Notes under the pieces: model-generated
Databases searched by the model: none
What the model was told of the DNA's origin: nothing
Seen by the model: the letters and a program-made list of their open reading frames with translations, nothing else
From: Lumbricus terrestris
Taxonomy: Eukaryota; Annelida; Clitellata; Crassiclitellata; Lumbricidae
Length of the DNA stretch: 64,000 nucleotides
Assembly: GCA_949752735.1 (NCBI GenBank)
Contig: OX457037.1
Coordinates: 19,288,039-19,352,038 of the forward strand
Direction of reading: 5' to 3'
Position numbers and translations under genes: made by a program
Shown here: in pieces, positions 36,401 through 50,395 of the stretch
Numbering within the stretch: the first letter of the stretch is position 1
How the letters are laid out: every line of letters starts with the position of its first letter

Positions 36401-39400
36401 TAATCATGTGTTAAACGGTGATTGTAAAAATGATATCTGGCTGTTTTTAAATTGTAATCATGTGTGAAGACAATGTTTGGCTGTTGTTTCATCGTAGTGT
36501 CGGGCTGAATACAAAGTTCCTGGTTTGTATGTCGTTGACTCAATTGTGCGCCAATCACGTCATCAGTTTGGAGTTGAAAAGGATGTTTTTGCGCAGCGCT
36601 TCTCAAAGAACATCGTTGCCACATTCCAGAATCTAGTATCCTGTCCAGAAGATGAGAGGGTGGGTATTAGCACTCCAGGGCCGGTATGCACATGACAAGG
36701 CATAAGGTAATCTAAGTATAGTGCCTATACCTGACTTAACAGTATTCCCGAATAGGCCAGATTTAAGCCAGATATAAGAGTTATACCCTCATGTGCATAC
36801 GGGCCCAGAAGAACATATTGTTTGAACTTTCAGTTAATTACTTAAGTGTATTTGCCTCTCTAAACTGTAAGTTTTTTAAACTAAATGTCATGATCTGTAA
36901 ATAATGTAAATTGTACATGTGCAGGAATGTCCTGTGAAGGTAATGGTGAGAAAATTTTTGATGGCAGGTGAGATAGTCTGGTTGAACAGGTGTTTGATTC
37001 ACCTGTTTCATCCATAACTCTGGGAAGGTGTATAGGAAGAAGAGCTCACGTGTTAGAGAATTACGTTTACAAAACTGATATAATCTTTATTTTTTAAAAA
37101 CTGATCAAGGCATGATAAGTATAACATGGTCATGTATATTCGTATTTTTGCTGCACTTTTAGGACTAAACTAATTTCTAAAAATCTAGGACTTCTTCATG
37201 TATGAAAGTAGTCTCAATTTTTTAAAATATTTTGTGTGACATTAATTTATGCACATTTTTTCCACATTACACGTTTTGTCTAGAATTTATTTTTGTATTT
37301 GGTCTTGAACATAGAAAAGTTAAAAAATTGAGGAGGAGTACATTTGGTGGCAAATTTTAGTATGTAAAATGGTAAAGAACAATATTTCCTTTATGAATAT
37401 AGACTAGAAAATTACTGTGACATCACACATTCAAAATTGCTTACTTTATGTTGTTTTATGGCAAAATGGCATATTGTCATACTCTAGGTGATAAAAATTC
37501 GACTCGTCATATAAGGTTTAAAGTAATTTTGTGTGGCGATGATTTTCAAGGGTTCCTTGTAGGTTCCTTGTAGCATCACAATGATGTTCTGATTTGAAAT
37601 AAATTGTTGAGTGTCTGCCATTGTTGTTTGCAGAACAAAATCGTGCGAGTGTTGCAGCTGTGGCAGAAGAACGGCGTCTTTTCACCAGAGATAATGCAGC
37701 AGTTGTTTAGCATGACCGAACAGTCGGATGATGGCGGTGCAATGGGTGCGTCTTCGGCTGCTGCTGGGGGTAGGTTGCTTCTGATGTGATGATGGTCTTA
37801 AAGGTTGTTTTTAATATTGTATTGTATTTAAACATTTATGGAGCACCTCTAGTAGGGCGAACCATTCAGATGCGCTCACAATGCACAAGACCCGCGAGAA
37901 AAAGCAGATTTTGAAAAGAGATAAGGCAGAAGAGAGACTACTAGGCAGAAGTGTAGAATAAAGAAGAAGGAGAAGGTGCATTCCAAAGAGAAGAACCAAT
38001 CGAGGCAAATGATCAACGCTGATCCATCTGCATAAACCAGTTAGTGGGAAATTTTCATTTCAAGAAAACAAGGAAAGCTAGAGCAAAGCCATTTTTGTTC
38101 AGTTGGTGGATCTTCATAGATATTAATTTACAAATATTTGTCTTTATGCAAATAAGCAAATAACTGAAAAGTTTGAGTAAAAATAACATTGAATGGTAAT
38201 AGGAGCAACACGTACTCTGTGTTGTTTGATAACATAGCTCAGAATTTCTTCCTTACTAGGATACTATACAAATAAACAAGGTTTTTCTAGTTCTGGCTAT
38301 TTAAGCTCATAATTTTTCCCTGTGACCAACCCTAAACCCTTCCTGCCTCTCAATTCATTCATTCATTAGCCTAATTTGTATAGCGACTCTTCAAGGGGAT
38401 TACTCAGAGGTGCTCCCAACCCCAGCAAAACCAGATAAAGCTGTCTTAAGATGAGAGAGGAATGCTGATGAAACTGTTTGTTCCCATAGATGAGTATTTG
38501 GGAGACAATCAGAACTCTCAGCAGTCAGATGCTTCCGATGGAGAGGAGGAAGTGGACCCCCGGTCGTCTTTGCCAGCGCCCAAGGAACCGACAAATGACT
38601 CCACAGCAGAAAAGACAAAAGGCAGAAGCTTTGCCGAGGTTGGTGACAAGGCGCCTACTACCATCGCTTCTTCTCAGCCGGCGCCTGATAATGGTACGGA
38701 GGCAGGGACGAACGTTCCGACGGACATGTTGTCTGCAGTTGTCCAGCTTCTGCAGTCATCTCAACAGGTCTGCCTCTGGAAATTCTTTTGTTTTTCCGTC
38801 TTTTAAGTAAACCTGAAAACAATGTTTGTTTTGGAAATGCTGAGTGTCAACTGGCTGTTTAGCTGCCTAATCACATTGAAATGTTTTGTCTATTGTGTTT
38901 AAATATGTTGGGTTTCGATAAGCGATTATTTACTTTACTGGCAGGACATGTGATGTCTAGTGTAGTGTTTATGGCTGCTTCATGGGTTTCCAGACAACTT
39001 AGAGCCGACAAGTATTACTTTCCTCAATCCAACTTGTATTTGAGTAACGATATTTTCATCGATCCAACTTCTATTTAAGCGAAAATTTTCATCAATCTGT
39101 CCAGGCACCAGCTTCATGCAAAAGACAATTATCTTATCAAAAGTGCGCAATACGTAACGGCTGCTATAACAGTTACCATTACCGCATTATATCGCTGGTT
39201 CATTCTCCATTATCGCGACGGTAAACCCTGTTGTCGATTACATTAAACTGAAAATTTGTTTTCATTGCCGTGTTGTATACCCCAGTTTTGATGATGGAAT
39301 TATTCCAGCATCTGCTAACGACGTCTTTAGCTGAGGCTGGGTCGGGAGCGCTATTGAAGTGCCGCTGTGTAAATTCTCGTAAACGAATGAATGTGCTGAG

Positions 39401-42400
39401 ATCTTTTTCACGGTTGTCTTTTCCACCGTCTTTAGCCAATATCTCAGTTGCTGCAGCATCAACTCCTACAGCAGTTGCCGCAGCCTTTGGGTTCACTTTC
39501 GCTGCCACAGCAACTCTTGCAGCAGCTCAACCATCCTCCCAATTCATCGTCGTCGTCATCCATGGCCGTGTCTTCGGTTCCACTGCCGCCTCCACCTGCA
39601 CAGGTGCAGCAGCCGATGATGAGTCATCAGTTACCACAGCAACAGCAGCAGCAGCAGGTGGAACACGCTCGACCGCAGCAAGTCGAGATGCTGAGGAGCG
39701 CAGCGCTACAGTTCGATCGGAGATCAGAGGAGAACTCGCAGGGATCCGAGCCATTGTTTAACAAGGTCTTTCTTCTGTTCCTTTTGTCTTGAAGTCTTAG
39801 GAAGGTATGTTGTTACGTGCATGTCACTTTGTGAAGTACAATTACATACTGTAAATGTATACAATAAATGTCAGTCTCATTGTGTACAGCTGTCCGTTGT
39901 TATAGTGTGTCTTTCTGTACTTGTGTGGTTTTCCTACTGTACTTATTGTCTCGTGTACCTGTGCTTTATGTACAGCTGTAATTGGTGCCTTTACTTAACT
40001 TCTGGAGCATTTGTCTTGCGTTTTATTGTTCATCTTGACGTTTTATAGTTTGACGAGATTCAGAACCCGTGACTGAAGCAACAAAAGTTTCTGCATCTGG
40101 ATAGGGTTCTATTGGGTGTTTTTACCGGTGTACCGATTGTTAATTTTGTCCAAGGTGCTATTTCAACCTGTCAATATCATGATGGTACTGGAGTTTATCA
40201 AGATAAATGATATAATAATATCTGGACATTTTTAAGTGCCTCTTGCAGTATGGACATTTTAGAGGCACTCTCAGAATAAATATGTATCATATCCGGACAT
40301 TTTAAAAGGGCCTTTGCAGTATGGACTACTCAGGGGTGCTCCCAGTGCGGAAACCCTGGGGAAAAGAAATACCTTCATGGAACAAGTAGACAACGAATAG
40401 ATCACAGAGAAAGGAGAAGGTCATTCCTAGCAGATGGGTGCACAATGTTCAACAAACGCTCAATGTCCTGCTAGAGGGTCCTAGTCCAAATGTCGTGATG
40501 ATACTAGACTTTTATTTTTTGCTCAATGTTTAAATTGTAGAGTCTTCTCGAATTCGATTACGGTGAATCGGACGACGAGGAGAACCGAAAAGGAATACGG
40601 TCCGTTCGAATGGAAGATGAAATTAGGTATTACCCTCGTTTTACGAATTAAAGAGTTCACGGGTCACAATGCTGATTCAAAGCTTGTGCTCAGACCGTGT
40701 TTGCTGTATTGTTTCTGTTGTTCGATTGGTTTTACCCGGGTGGGTCGCAATCCCACTGCGGAACCCTCCTCCTTTATCCTGGCTTCGGACAGGCACAGGC
40801 TTCCTCAGAAGGGAATGTCAGACAAATGCAGCTTCTTTATGTATACCAGAATCTATGTGCAGTGCAGTCATGTGTTTGTGGGTGAGTGACTTGATAAATC
40901 CGCACGTGACAATATGACACTAACACTTTGGCACAGGGAAGTGCAGTGATGTTATTGTCTGCGATGTGGAGCGCATTCTCCGTATTAATTGTCTGCAAAC
41001 ATTGTTTTGATTGATATCAATCAATCAATCAAATTTTTTATTGGTTCGTATGTATCAAGCACACTAAGATATAAGGCAGAAAAGTTACATAAAGCATAAC
41101 AAGTATCACAAATTAATCAGGCAATAATACAGGTGAGAACTAATTAGTTAACGCAAATTATAAAACCTTTGGCCTAGATTGGAAATACCCCCAGGAATAT
41201 AATTATAAGAAGATCTTATCTAAACCCAGTGGCTATAGGATTGAGTGATACCAGTGTGAACAGTTAGCCATAAACCTGGAGTGTGTTAAAGAGAACTCTA
41301 AAGTTTTGATTGATATGTAGGTCTCAACCGCCGCAAGGTGTCAGTGAGCCGACATTTCCCAACCACCAACACCAACAACACCATCACCAACACCAACATC
41401 AGTTCCATCCTCAGACGCTTGAAAACTCTGGACCGCAGTCGTACCAACTGACATCTGCGATGCCAAACTTACCGCAGCATCTCCAACCTTTTCACCAGCA
41501 GCAACAACAACAGCAGCCACATCAGCAGCAGCAACTGCAGCAGCTCCATCCTAACCAGTTGTTTCCGCCGCAACCGGAAGACCGAGCGGAACGGCTGGAC
41601 TACTTCCACGGAAAGAATCTGCCGATGTGGCAGAACGAGAACAGCTACGAGCGAGGCTATGAAGGCAACTACGAGATGCAACAGCAGCAGCAACAGAACC
41701 AATGGCAAGAACAGGAAGTAGGTGGAAGTCAACATGAGTGTGATTGGCGCTATTATGTTAAGCATAAATTATATGAGAGTTTGTAGTGTTCACAACTTCA
41801 CATGCACAAAGTTCAAGTTATGTCTTGAAATCCAATAACGTTTATATATATACATTCTTGCACCAGATATTCAGAATACAAAGTTACAATCATTGGTGAG
41901 TAATCAATTAATTAGCATAATTAGTTCAACTCTCATCAGAACTAATTAGCTAGAATTAGAATTAGCACTCATATGGTTGGAATTATTTAGAGTTAGAATT
42001 AGCACTCATCCGGTTGGAATTATTTAGAATTAGAATTGGCACTCATCTAGTTAAAATTATTTGTATTATTTGTTGATGCCAGAGTACAATACGACAAAAA
42101 ATGTAATCGCATTCTATTGGACATATTGTTTCATGATATCACTCTGGTTGTAGAGTTCCATGTTTGAGAACAGAGAGCAGCAGCAGCAGCCGCCGGATGA
42201 ACAGCGCTTTCGTCCGGAGTTCGAGGATAACAATCAGCCGCCACGTGACAGACATCGCGTTCGAGAGCACGACGACAAGAGACGAAAAAGGTCACGCGAT
42301 AGGTCACGGTGGGTTATTGTAGACGCAATTGCATTGTTCTATGGTCGTACCTTTAGGGTCAGTTGGGAAGGGACCCAGAGGTGATTCGGAAGAGAGTGCA

Positions 42401-45400
42401 AACAAGTGTTCTGTCTTAACTAGTACTCCTGTCAGAATTCTAAGTAGGGCCCCCAGAAATTTGCGCCCAAAAACTGAAAAAATTGCGCACCAAAAACGAT
42501 AAATTTGCGCGAATTTTGCGCAAGTTAAAAAATCAAAATGTTCGTTATTTTTTCATTGAATCAGTGCACCAAAGTATCTAACAGTGTTTTTGTCATTTAA
42601 TGTAAGGCTTTGGCGTTCTAGAAATTAGACAATCAAGCCAAAAATGCAGTTATAAAGTTCCTATATAACCATAAGATTAATGTATTCAGACGATCGCAAA
42701 TAATTTGAATTTTGCACAATTTATGCCCACCGAAATCTACGCTCATTACAAATGTAACTTCAAAATAGTATTATATGGCCTATATTATAATGAATCACCA
42801 AGTTACACAAGGGGTCATTGCATAATTACGTAACGCTCGAGGGTGGGTGGGTGGGGTCATTGAAAACGTTACGAAACGTTACGTGGGTGGGTGGGTGGGG
42901 GGAGCTGAACGTTACGTAACGCCTTGAAAAATGTTAATGAATATTAAATTACCATCGAATGCCAGTCCAGACATCAGATAAACTTCGTGACATTGATTTA
43001 AAACGTAACGGAAGTAGGTCTATATATCTAAAGAAGATACGGCAGCAGACACCAATTACATGACAGGTCAACATTATCTAGGCTATTCACCCGTTTGTGC
43101 AAACCAGAAACCGCTGCTCGAATTGTTTGAATCTTTGATAGTTTTACCCAAAGATTTTACCAGGGTTTTACCCTGTTAAAATCTTTGGTTTTACCAATGG
43201 AACAACGTGGTAGGCCTAATTCCCTCTGGATTCCTGACACCGAAGTACCACTTTGAAGCATATTTTTTAAACATCTAAATTGATGCTCAACAGAACTCCG
43301 CAGTATTTCTGTGAATAATTATCGAATTGCCCAGACTAAGAAAATAATTAGTTCATCTAATTTTTATTAATTATTAATGAGCAATCTAGTCGGTGAAACT
43401 TTTCAGCAGTGTGTAAAATTTTACTCTTGATGCATTTAAAACATGACTGTCACTTATATAAATAAAACATTCTGTATATTGTAGGCCTAGCATACTGTCA
43501 AATTATCCTATAGGCTTAATTCACATGGGCCTACTAGGCTACGTTGAATTCACTATGAAAATATTAATTATAGTTACGCGCTCACACAAGCCAATATTAG
43601 ACCTAATATATCGACTGATTTTTCGTAACAATCGTTACGTAACGCTGGGGAGGGTGGGTGGGTTAAGGGAAACGTTACGAAGCGTTACAGGGTGGGTGGG
43701 TGGGTCGAAAACGGTCATTTTCAGCGTTACGTAATTATGCAATGGCCCCCAACGTGCTGAGTACTAGCTTTCCGTCTTTGTATGCACGCCTGACGCCTAT
43801 AGATTATATGCGTTCGTTCTGTCATAAACCGAGACAGCAAGCGACGCTGCTCTGTGACCACTTTGAGAAACTTCGTCTAACACATTTTATTGTGTGGCCG
43901 TGATATTCTGGAATTTTTTATATTATAAGTTTGTGGCACTTTGTGCGTTACTACCAAAAATATCGATCTTTAACTAAAAATTCATCTATGATTTCACCCC
44001 ATTTGGCGGTCGCCATTTTGATTATCGCACATCGGTCGTCGTTGCTAAGTTGAACTGTCATGAGCCGCGGTGATTTTAAGTCAATCAAAGCCCAATTTAG
44101 ATAAATTTGCAAGATTTTGTAAAAATTTGCGCTAAAATTGCGCGGATTGCCAATTTTTGCGCTGTTGCGCTAAACCTGGAAATTTGCGCAAAAATTGCGC
44201 TGCGCAAGATCGCGAATTTCTGGAGGCCCTATCTAAGGGAAAACATTAGCGACACTGTTTGTGTGTATGCGCACTTGTTATAGCGCCCCTTTAAGCTCTC
44301 TAATCAGAAGCGCTCCCGCTACAGAGCGGACACTGCATCAGAGTTTCACGCCGAAGCGCTGAGCAATTGCGAGTGAAGGACTTGCCCAAGGTCCCTACGC
44401 GGCGACTTGAGGTGGATTCGAAACTGCAACTCTTTGGCTGCAAGGCCACGACCATACCACTGCACCACCACACCACAAAACTGGGGCGCGGTGGTGCGCA
44501 AATCTGTCTCTGCAACCTCTGCTTTCTCCTTGTGCTCTATTGACAGGCTGAATCTCTATGTCTCTTGTCGTAAGTCCGCCTTCACTCTCAATTCAGGGCA
44601 TTTGCTGTCATAGGTCACTCCACATGGAATATTTAGCCTTCCTCTTCTATGGACTAAGCTCATGACTTGGATCTTCTCTGCATCTTGCTGTGCTCTGTCT
44701 CTCTCTATCTCTCTGTCTGTCTCTCTCTCTCTCTCTGTCTGTCTCTCTCTCTTTCTCTCTCTCAAGGCAATTCTTTTTCCTGGGATTTCTGGATTGAATA
44801 TTTGTCATGCTGAAAGAGGCGCTTTATAAATCTATGGATACGATGCGATGGTATAGAATAGAATAGACGACACTAAATGGAATTCAATATGCAAAATTGT
44901 ACTTCTTTTTAGCTGATAGTAAAAATTTTGCTGCAGAAACCTCACAAAGACAAGAAATGTAATCTGAGTTGCAAATTACTGTTTCCAATGACCAACGCTC
45001 TTGATGTATCATTGTGGCGCGACATGCATCTGTGTAGCATATATTTATTTTTTGTATTATTTCCTGTCCAGGTCTCCACGTCGACGCGACCGTTCACGAA
45101 ATGATTCATCGAAGAGATCTCGATCGAAGGATCGAAGAAGAAGATCACGATCACGAGATCGCAGCCGTAGATCAAGGTAAAAAAATTTCAGTGGAAGGTA
45201 AATTAAGAGAAATGAGTCGATGGAAATGTTAATTATTCAGTGCTACACTTTAAAACCGAATAAAACATCATAGTGACGTCTGTGTCAGTTTTTTCGGGTA
45301 TCAACTAGGAGCTCTATAACAATTACTGTTTTCTTTGATAAAACCAAAAACAATCAAGAATTTCATTGACTTTTGCACCTGTCGCAGAATTAGCCTCCAG

Positions 45401-48400
45401 CATACTATTGCTATGATATCTCAGTTGTGGGTCCCTCTGTTTGGAATTGCCTCCTGTTTCACCTACAGGTGTTTCCTTCCCACAGGACTTGTCTAACTCA
45501 TTTTTATTAACTGCTCAAGACTTCCCCATTTGGCCATGCCTGGGTCAGGAGTGCCTCTGGATGGTTATTGGGAAGTGATGCTCTACAGATGGTATAGATG
45601 GATAGATAAACCATTTTCAATGATCATATATCTTTGTGTCATGCTTATTGAAGAGAAGTTATGACTGTCCAGAACAAAAACCATGGACTGGAGAGAATCA
45701 TTGGCTTAGAGCAGCACAAGTGATCTTATGGTATAGACAGATGTTGATGTTTTCTTTTAAATATCTTTGTAGTGCAACAAAGGTATTTAAAAATTCCCAG
45801 CTCTTTTTAAGACAGATCAAGTGTATTAAAAATAGTCCAGTCTAATTAATACTGTAAAATGCTATGTTATCTTAAATGTGTGCAATTTTTGTGCATGCAT
45901 GAATTTCTGGCCTAATAAACGTTGAAATGGCTTAAGCAATGGCGTTAACTGGTTGTAGATCTCGATCACAAGATCGAAATAGAGATCGAGAACGAAGGGA
46001 ACGAGAACGCGATCGACGAAATCGTGGTGTGCCACCACTCATTGAGAACCATCTCTGTGGTCAGTTGATCTCGTCACATGTTCAATACGTTCAATAAAAT
46101 CACGGTATTTTAGATCAATTTTATATCAAATCAATTTGTTTATCCCAGTGACACAAGGCGTCAAGCAATATTAATCAATATGATCATTAATCATAGACAA
46201 AACAACACATTGAAGCAAAAGAATATTACAGATTAAATGGGAACAATTGCCTTACCAGAAGGGACAAGATTGATTATTTGATCTAATACGTACATTATAA
46301 ATGAGAAAGTAATTGAGTCTTTTTGAGGCATATTGTATGTAGAATGGGCCACAATGTGGAAAGATAGTAGTTTGGGCGGTCAGCTAGGTTCGAGTTTGTT
46401 CCGAAATCTTGTGTTTGATTCGTGATATTTTTATTTTAATCGTATCGGTTTTTTTGCAAAATGGCAACAAAGATTTCTTAACCTTTGGGACAGACACACA
46501 CACATACACACATGTAGGCCTACAGATCAAGAGATAGTGGTATATGATATATTTCAATTCAATTCATTTATTGTAACCAACCATCAACATACACAATAGA
46601 CATAGTATAACATGCTTCACATTATCGGATGGTAACAAGGAAGGCCCTAAGGGATGAATATCCCGCTAACAGGGACACCTAATTACATATGCAATTTTAA
46701 CAGATGGCTAGACGGTTGACATAATGAATTGAACAATAGGCTAAAAGAACAGCATGAGATGACAATTAATGTAGTAAACTTAACTAAAGAACGCAAAACA
46801 AACACAACAAATAATAATAAAATAAAATCAGTGCCTACAAGGTTAAATATCTTTGCAGTCATTAACCAAGTAGTTGCGCAGTAATGTTTTTGCTCTTTGT
46901 AAACTGGAAGCTTGTTGAACATGACTAGGAAACGAGTTCCATATACCTGGTCCAGTATATTTAATATGGAATCTTCTTGAGTTTAAACGAGCGGATATGG
47001 CTCGATAATGAGAGGAGTTCCTGGTGGAATAGCAGTGAATTTCAGATCCTTTTTGGAAATACCCTGCAAAGTTAAGGGGAAGAAGATCATGGGTGAACCG
47101 ATACATAAAGACTCCTATCTGGAAAGTCATTATTTGGTGAAACTTTAATAAATTAAATGATTGAAATAAAGGACTTGAGTGAATAAAAGGCTTAACTCCA
47201 GCTATGATACGTATTGCACGTTTTTGGAGAAGTACTAATTTATTGAGCCTGGATTTATATGTAGATGCCCAAACTAAATTACAGTATGAGAGATAAGGAT
47301 ATATTAATGAGTAGTACAATTTAACACGGATAGTGGGGGGGGGGGAGTATATGGGAAGTTCGACGAAGGGTACCAACACTTTTTGCAACCTTGGCAGAGA
47401 TATATTTAATATGATCATTCCATGTGAGGTGTTGATCTATGTACACACCAAGAAATTTAGTGGAGCTAACCTGCGTTATGGAGGTATCATTGATAGACAG
47501 TTGCAATTCATTCTGGGGGCACATCTTTTTATTAGTTCGAAAGAGCATAAAGTTAGTTTTATCTATGTTTAAGGAGAGTCTATTAGCAGAGAACCATTCG
47601 GCTATGAAGACAAGTTCATTGTTTACTGTTTGCATTAGACTCTGGTAGGATTTATGAGAGTAGAAGACATTTGTATCATCAGCAAACAAGATGAATGAAA
47701 GAGTAGGAGATATATTAGGCAAGTCATTAATGTATAGAAGAAAAAGCAAGGGTCCGAGATTAGAACCTTGGGGCACACCATATCTAACAACTCTAAAGTC
47801 TGAGAGAGCTCCATTGCAGGAAACACACTGGAGACGTCTTTCGAGATAACTGGTAAACCAAGCTAATTGGATGCCTCTGATGCCATAATTAGCTAATTTT
47901 TTTAATAGGATCTCATGATTCACAGTATCGAAGGCCTTTGCTAAATCGAAGAAGATACCAATAGAATATTCATTGTTTTCAAAGGTCTTAGAAATTTTAT
48001 CATACATATCAATTAAAGGCATAAAAGTAGATCGACCAGATTGAAAGCCATATTGGTATGGAAAAATAATATGAGATTTTTCTACATATTTATTGAGCCT
48101 ATCATGCATTATTTTTTCAAAATACTTGGCAAAAAAGGAAGAATGGATATGGGCCTATAGTTAGAAGGGTTCTCCCTGTCACCCTTTTTAAAAATAGGGA
48201 CTATTTTTGCAATTTTTATAGCATCAGGTACAACTCCAGTATTGAGGGAGCAATTAATTATTTCAGCTAGTTGGGTTGCGACTTGAGAAATGTAAGAATT
48301 AGCAATATGAGGGTCGATATCATCAACGCCACGGCTGTGACTGTCGTGGATCAAGTGGCTCAAATTTTTTATTTCCTCAGGTGAAGTAGGAACCAAGCCA

Positions 48401-50364
48401 AAAGAATAAGGAAGTGGCGGGTCAAGGTATGTGTTAAAAGGAGATTTAGGAGCGGGAATTTGTTTGGCAAGAGTATGAGCGATGTCAGAGAAGAGATTAT
48501 TAAAAGTATTAGCCATCACTTTAGGGTCATCATTTCTTATTCCATTGATTTTTAGTGCTTCAATTTTAATATGTTGTTCATCCATTTTAATTATACTTCG
48601 AATGAGGGTCCAAGTTTTCTTTAAATTATTAACATGCTTGGTAAATTCAACAGCATAGTAATGCTTTTCAGCCTTCATTCTAATTGTTTTAAATTTATTC
48701 CTGTATGAAACAAACTTATTTTTATTGGCAAGGGTAGGGACCTTTACATATTTTAAATGAAGTTTAGCTTTTTTCTTACTAGATTTGAGAAGTCCAGGAG
48801 TCATCCAGGGTTGTTTAAGCATGGGTTTTCCTTTATTTATATTAGTTTTTATTTGAAACGCCTTATCATAGTTTCTTTTATATTCTTTCATAAACAAGTC
48901 ATGTGCTTTGTTAGCATCTTTCAAGCGACAGGTTTCAAAAATAGGAGTCCAATCTGCTTCAGAAAGATAATTGCTAAAATTAGCCCTTCCTTCTTCGTTA
49001 ATAATTCGGGATTCCTCAAATGAGGAGTTCCTAGAGCTAGGCATTTCAAAATCAAAAGAGGTTAAGACAGGCAAATGGTCAGAGATATCAGATACAACAA
49101 TCTTAGATTCAATAATATTAGACCAAGCATTTGTGAAAATGTTGTCAATTAGCGTTGACGAATGAGTGGTAATTCTTGTGGGTCTGGTTATGGTCGGGAG
49201 AAGATTATAGGAGGACATACTATCGAAAAAGGAACTAGTGCCAAAGTGATCCTCAACTTTAAGCAGGTCAATGTTAAAGTCACCCATAATTATCACGTGT
49301 TTCTCCTTATTTGCAATTTTGGACAATAACTGTTCAAGTTCAAGAGTGAACTCTTCCAGACTATTTCCTGGGGGTCTATATATAGTTCCAATTAGACAAT
49401 TGCCCTTACTCATCCGCACACGAATAAATATTCCCTCAAATGTTTTGGGGGTCATATTAAAAATTGATAGATCAAGCAGCTCGTAAGTAATATCCTCCCT
49501 TATGAGAAATCCTACTCCACCTCCTTTTCCTGAAACTCGAGATTTGTGAATAATTTGGTAACCTCCTATATTAATTGTATCAACCGAGTCTGTATCTAGC
49601 CATGTTTCTGTTAAAGCCAGAATAGGAACAGGGAGAGTGTTTAATAAATCAGTTATATCCATTATTTTGTACTGCATACTTCGACAATTCAGGTGCATAG
49701 TAGTGAACAGGCGAGGAGTATTGAGTAGGGTGGTGAGAGAAGCAGGTGTAGAGTAGTGGCTGTCCCATGACAGATTTGAAAATAGGTTAATATCTGGGTC
49801 AATATCATTGTTATTTAAAGGGGAGTGGTTTTCAGGGTCACTAGGAAATATTTCAAGTTTCGGGGCTCTATCAAGCTCGCTAATATCAGTTTGTAGTTTA
49901 ACTTTGCTATCACATATAGAGCTCATAAAATTTTCATTATTTGCAATCCCATTAAAAGGAAAAATGTTTGTCAAGCATGGAGAGCATATCCAAGATTCCA
50001 CAGGCGCACACGATAAACATGAATCCGCATAACATTCATAATGACACTGACTTCTACATACTACACATGTAACAACCCTAGGCACTGTATCAAAATTAAG
50101 TAAACACAAACAGCAAGGACTTAACTTGTCCTTAGACATAAGATAATTAGAGCAGATGGCACAAACAGAAGCATGTACCATTGATAGCAACATTCTATGC
50201 ATATAACAGTCTTAACTAGGTCGTAACATACAGTGATCAGAAGTAAACATATGTTGGTAAGCGCTACAGCAACAAAACAGTCGAAGATAGTCTCGGAACA
50301 AAAATGCATTAAAAAAAAAAATCAGATTGTAGCAAATATCAATCCACATTTAATTCGTAAAGAG

Positions 50365-50395
<31 letters not shown>

